Positions 62,120-64,000 of a stretch of 64,000 bases of DNA are shown here, one piece after another. Position numbers and translations under genes: made by a program. The stretch is from Prinia subflava (taxonomy: Eukaryota > Chordata > Aves > Passeriformes > Cisticolidae), in NCBI RefSeq assembly GCF_021018805.1, contig NC_086249.1:76596472-76660471 (forward strand). Reading direction: 5' to 3'. Each line of letters starts with the position of its first letter. The first letter of the stretch is position 1. Below the pieces are notes generated by a model that was not told the DNA's origin, made no database searches, and saw only the letters and a program-made list of their open reading frames with translations.

Positions 62120-64000
62120 GGAAAACATAAAAGCAAATATTAGTATGGAGATTGTTAGTCTATCTGTTGTGCAAACTCTACAGCTTTTAGAAAAAGGAAG
62201 AGGGGGCCTGCAGTGAAAATCCATTTCATACAGTAGTGGAGAAACAAATTACTTCCCTGCCTTTACTTTTATTTTGAAAATACACAGACAAGGCCATCTT
62301 GCTTATTTGGAAATACAAACCTGGTACAGAGCTACATAAAATTCTGCAATGCAGCCTTCAATAAGACAAGACTAGTTCAAAGAATACAACAAAAACTCTA
62401 GACATTTGAAAAAATTTTAGTATATTCAAAGAACTCATTAAACTTAGTCATTACCCAAATTAAATAAATCTTTTTAAATTTTTTACTCTATGAAAAAAAT
62501 CAGTGAGAAAAAAAGCCTACTAACTCATCTGCAATAGATGATGTTTACCTATCAAATATACATTGAAGGGATCTTAACATGAACCTGGCTCACAGAAAAT
62601 CATTCAGAAAACACATGTGCACCATTAGTCATAACACTGATGGAGAAACACAATGTCACAAGCTAAAATTTAGAGGTAACTTCAAAAACTGTCTCATTAA
62701 GTGTGCAAATACAGTTTCCAAACAGCTAATATTCCACATTATTGACAAACACACTTAGAGAAAAAAATCCACAGCCTCTACCTTACTAAAAGTTAATTGC
62801 AGTGTATTTAAACAAGTACAGACTAATCTAAATAATTAGAATAGTGCAGTATGACAAAACTTGATAAAAACCCTTCATTTTAATTAGATAATCTTGCCAT
62901 TTGGACTTAGGAAGGTGAAAGAAAAAAAGGTTTCCAAGTAAACCAAAGATATCCTGTAATCTAAATTAGGATAGAACAAAGAATCTCCTAGATATTATAT
63001 ACATTAAAAATTCATGGAAGTATGAGCACATGAAGAAGTCATCATGATGCAAATCAAGAACTCATTTATCCCTCAACAGTGATTATGCATTAATTCCTCT
63101 CTCCACAGATTTATTCTGGAATAGTATGACAGCACACTCCTTTTACTGAGCAGTATCCTACTTCACATTTGCATTTCAAAGTGTGTGAGAACAGCGACTT
63201 AAAACCTAATGACATGAAAAAGTTTTTGCATGACATCTATCACATGTTCACATCCAAGGACATCTAAGTGTTATGACTTCTGCAAAAGGAAAACACTAGA
63301 ATCAAATATAAGATGAACTTCTGAAGACAAGCAAAAAGTGTGCCACTTTCTCTACTTCTGTGTTTACAGAATCAAAGCTGCTGGCACTGCCTGTACTCCA
63401 GCATCCCAGCCCTGCCATGACAATGGGACTGCATTCCCTTTTCAAAGTCTGTCATCAGCTTTTAAAGACTCCATCTCCTTTCAGCCAAGTCACTTCTCCC
63501 CCAACACAATCAATTTGTTGTTTAGCTTAGCTCAGATGGAATAAGCTGAGAAACCCACAGCTTCCCTATTTATAATCCAGGTCTTGCACCGTATGTTACC
63601 AAAATTATGGTGTAAACTATTCTTCAAAAAGAGCTCTGAGGGAGCATAAAGATCACCTCATTTGACATGAGGTGTCAGGTCCCAAGGGAGAATTTCCTTC
63701 CTGTAAGTGGAAATGAGCAATCATAAAAAGACAACATTTCACTGGCTTAAGGAGGAGTGTGACAAATGATTCCAACCTAGGAACAAGGAAAAATCCCATG
63801 ACAGCCTTCTACAAAATACCTTAACAGGAGGACACATATCACATGCTGTAAGTAACAATCCAGAAGCTTCAGAGAAAGACACTTCAGAAGCAGCCTAAAG
63901 CCTTATGGTTAGGTTGCCTACAGGACTCATGCTTCCAGATAGCCATGTTCAGTGAACACAGACACACTCAAATCTCTGCATGAGACTCATTATCCTATCC
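62120..64000. other. TXNDC9 intron, no exon recognised
   Basis: AT-rich sequence upstream of the first visible TXNDC9 exon. It lacks the expected N-terminal coding exon and any repeat I can name. Confidence 0.55.

Overview
This is vertebrate nuclear DNA, almost certainly from a bird. The gene order TSGA10(-) / LIPT1(+) / MITD1(-) / MRPL30(+) / goose-type lysozyme(-) / TXNDC9(-) matches the block on human chromosome 2q11. The dispersed repeats are CR1 LINE fragments, most ending in the avian CR1 3' tail, and there is a short retroviral solo LTR. Genes are split into many exons in AT-rich DNA, with two CpG-rich islands at divergent promoters. The species cannot be named from the sequence.

Layout. 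1-12.6 kb (minus): exons homologous to TSGA10, a testis coiled-coil protein; five in-frame stops and at least two frameshifting deletions show it is a decaying pseudogene. 12.6-19.6 kb: no gene seen, with a possible LTR and a long CR1 that contains a fold-back. 20.0-20.5 kb: CpG island with a 23-bp minisatellite in exactly eight units. 20.8-21.9 kb (plus): intact LIPT1 in one coding exon. 25.0-27.6 kb (minus): intact MITD1 in seven coding exons. 27.6-27.8 kb: 165-bp divergent promoter. 27.8-29.9 kb (plus): intact MRPL30 in five coding exons. 30-43.9 kb: mostly non-genic, with a solo LTR that has a 6-bp target duplication, CR1 pieces and a broken exon of a second goose-type lysozyme. 43.9-47.4 kb (minus): an intact five-exon goose-type lysozyme gene. 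47.4-57.5 kb: no gene recognised. 57.5-62.1 kb (minus): three coding exons of TXNDC9; its first coding part lies beyond the right edge.

Functions. LIPT1 and MRPL30 serve mitochondria (lipoylation and ribosome), MITD1 acts with ESCRT-III in abscission, TXNDC9 is a chaperonin co-factor, and the lysozymes belong to secreted innate defence. The most notable results are the loss of TSGA10, and a lysozyme locus where the copy with the classical active site is broken while the intact copy has lost both conserved active-site aspartates.
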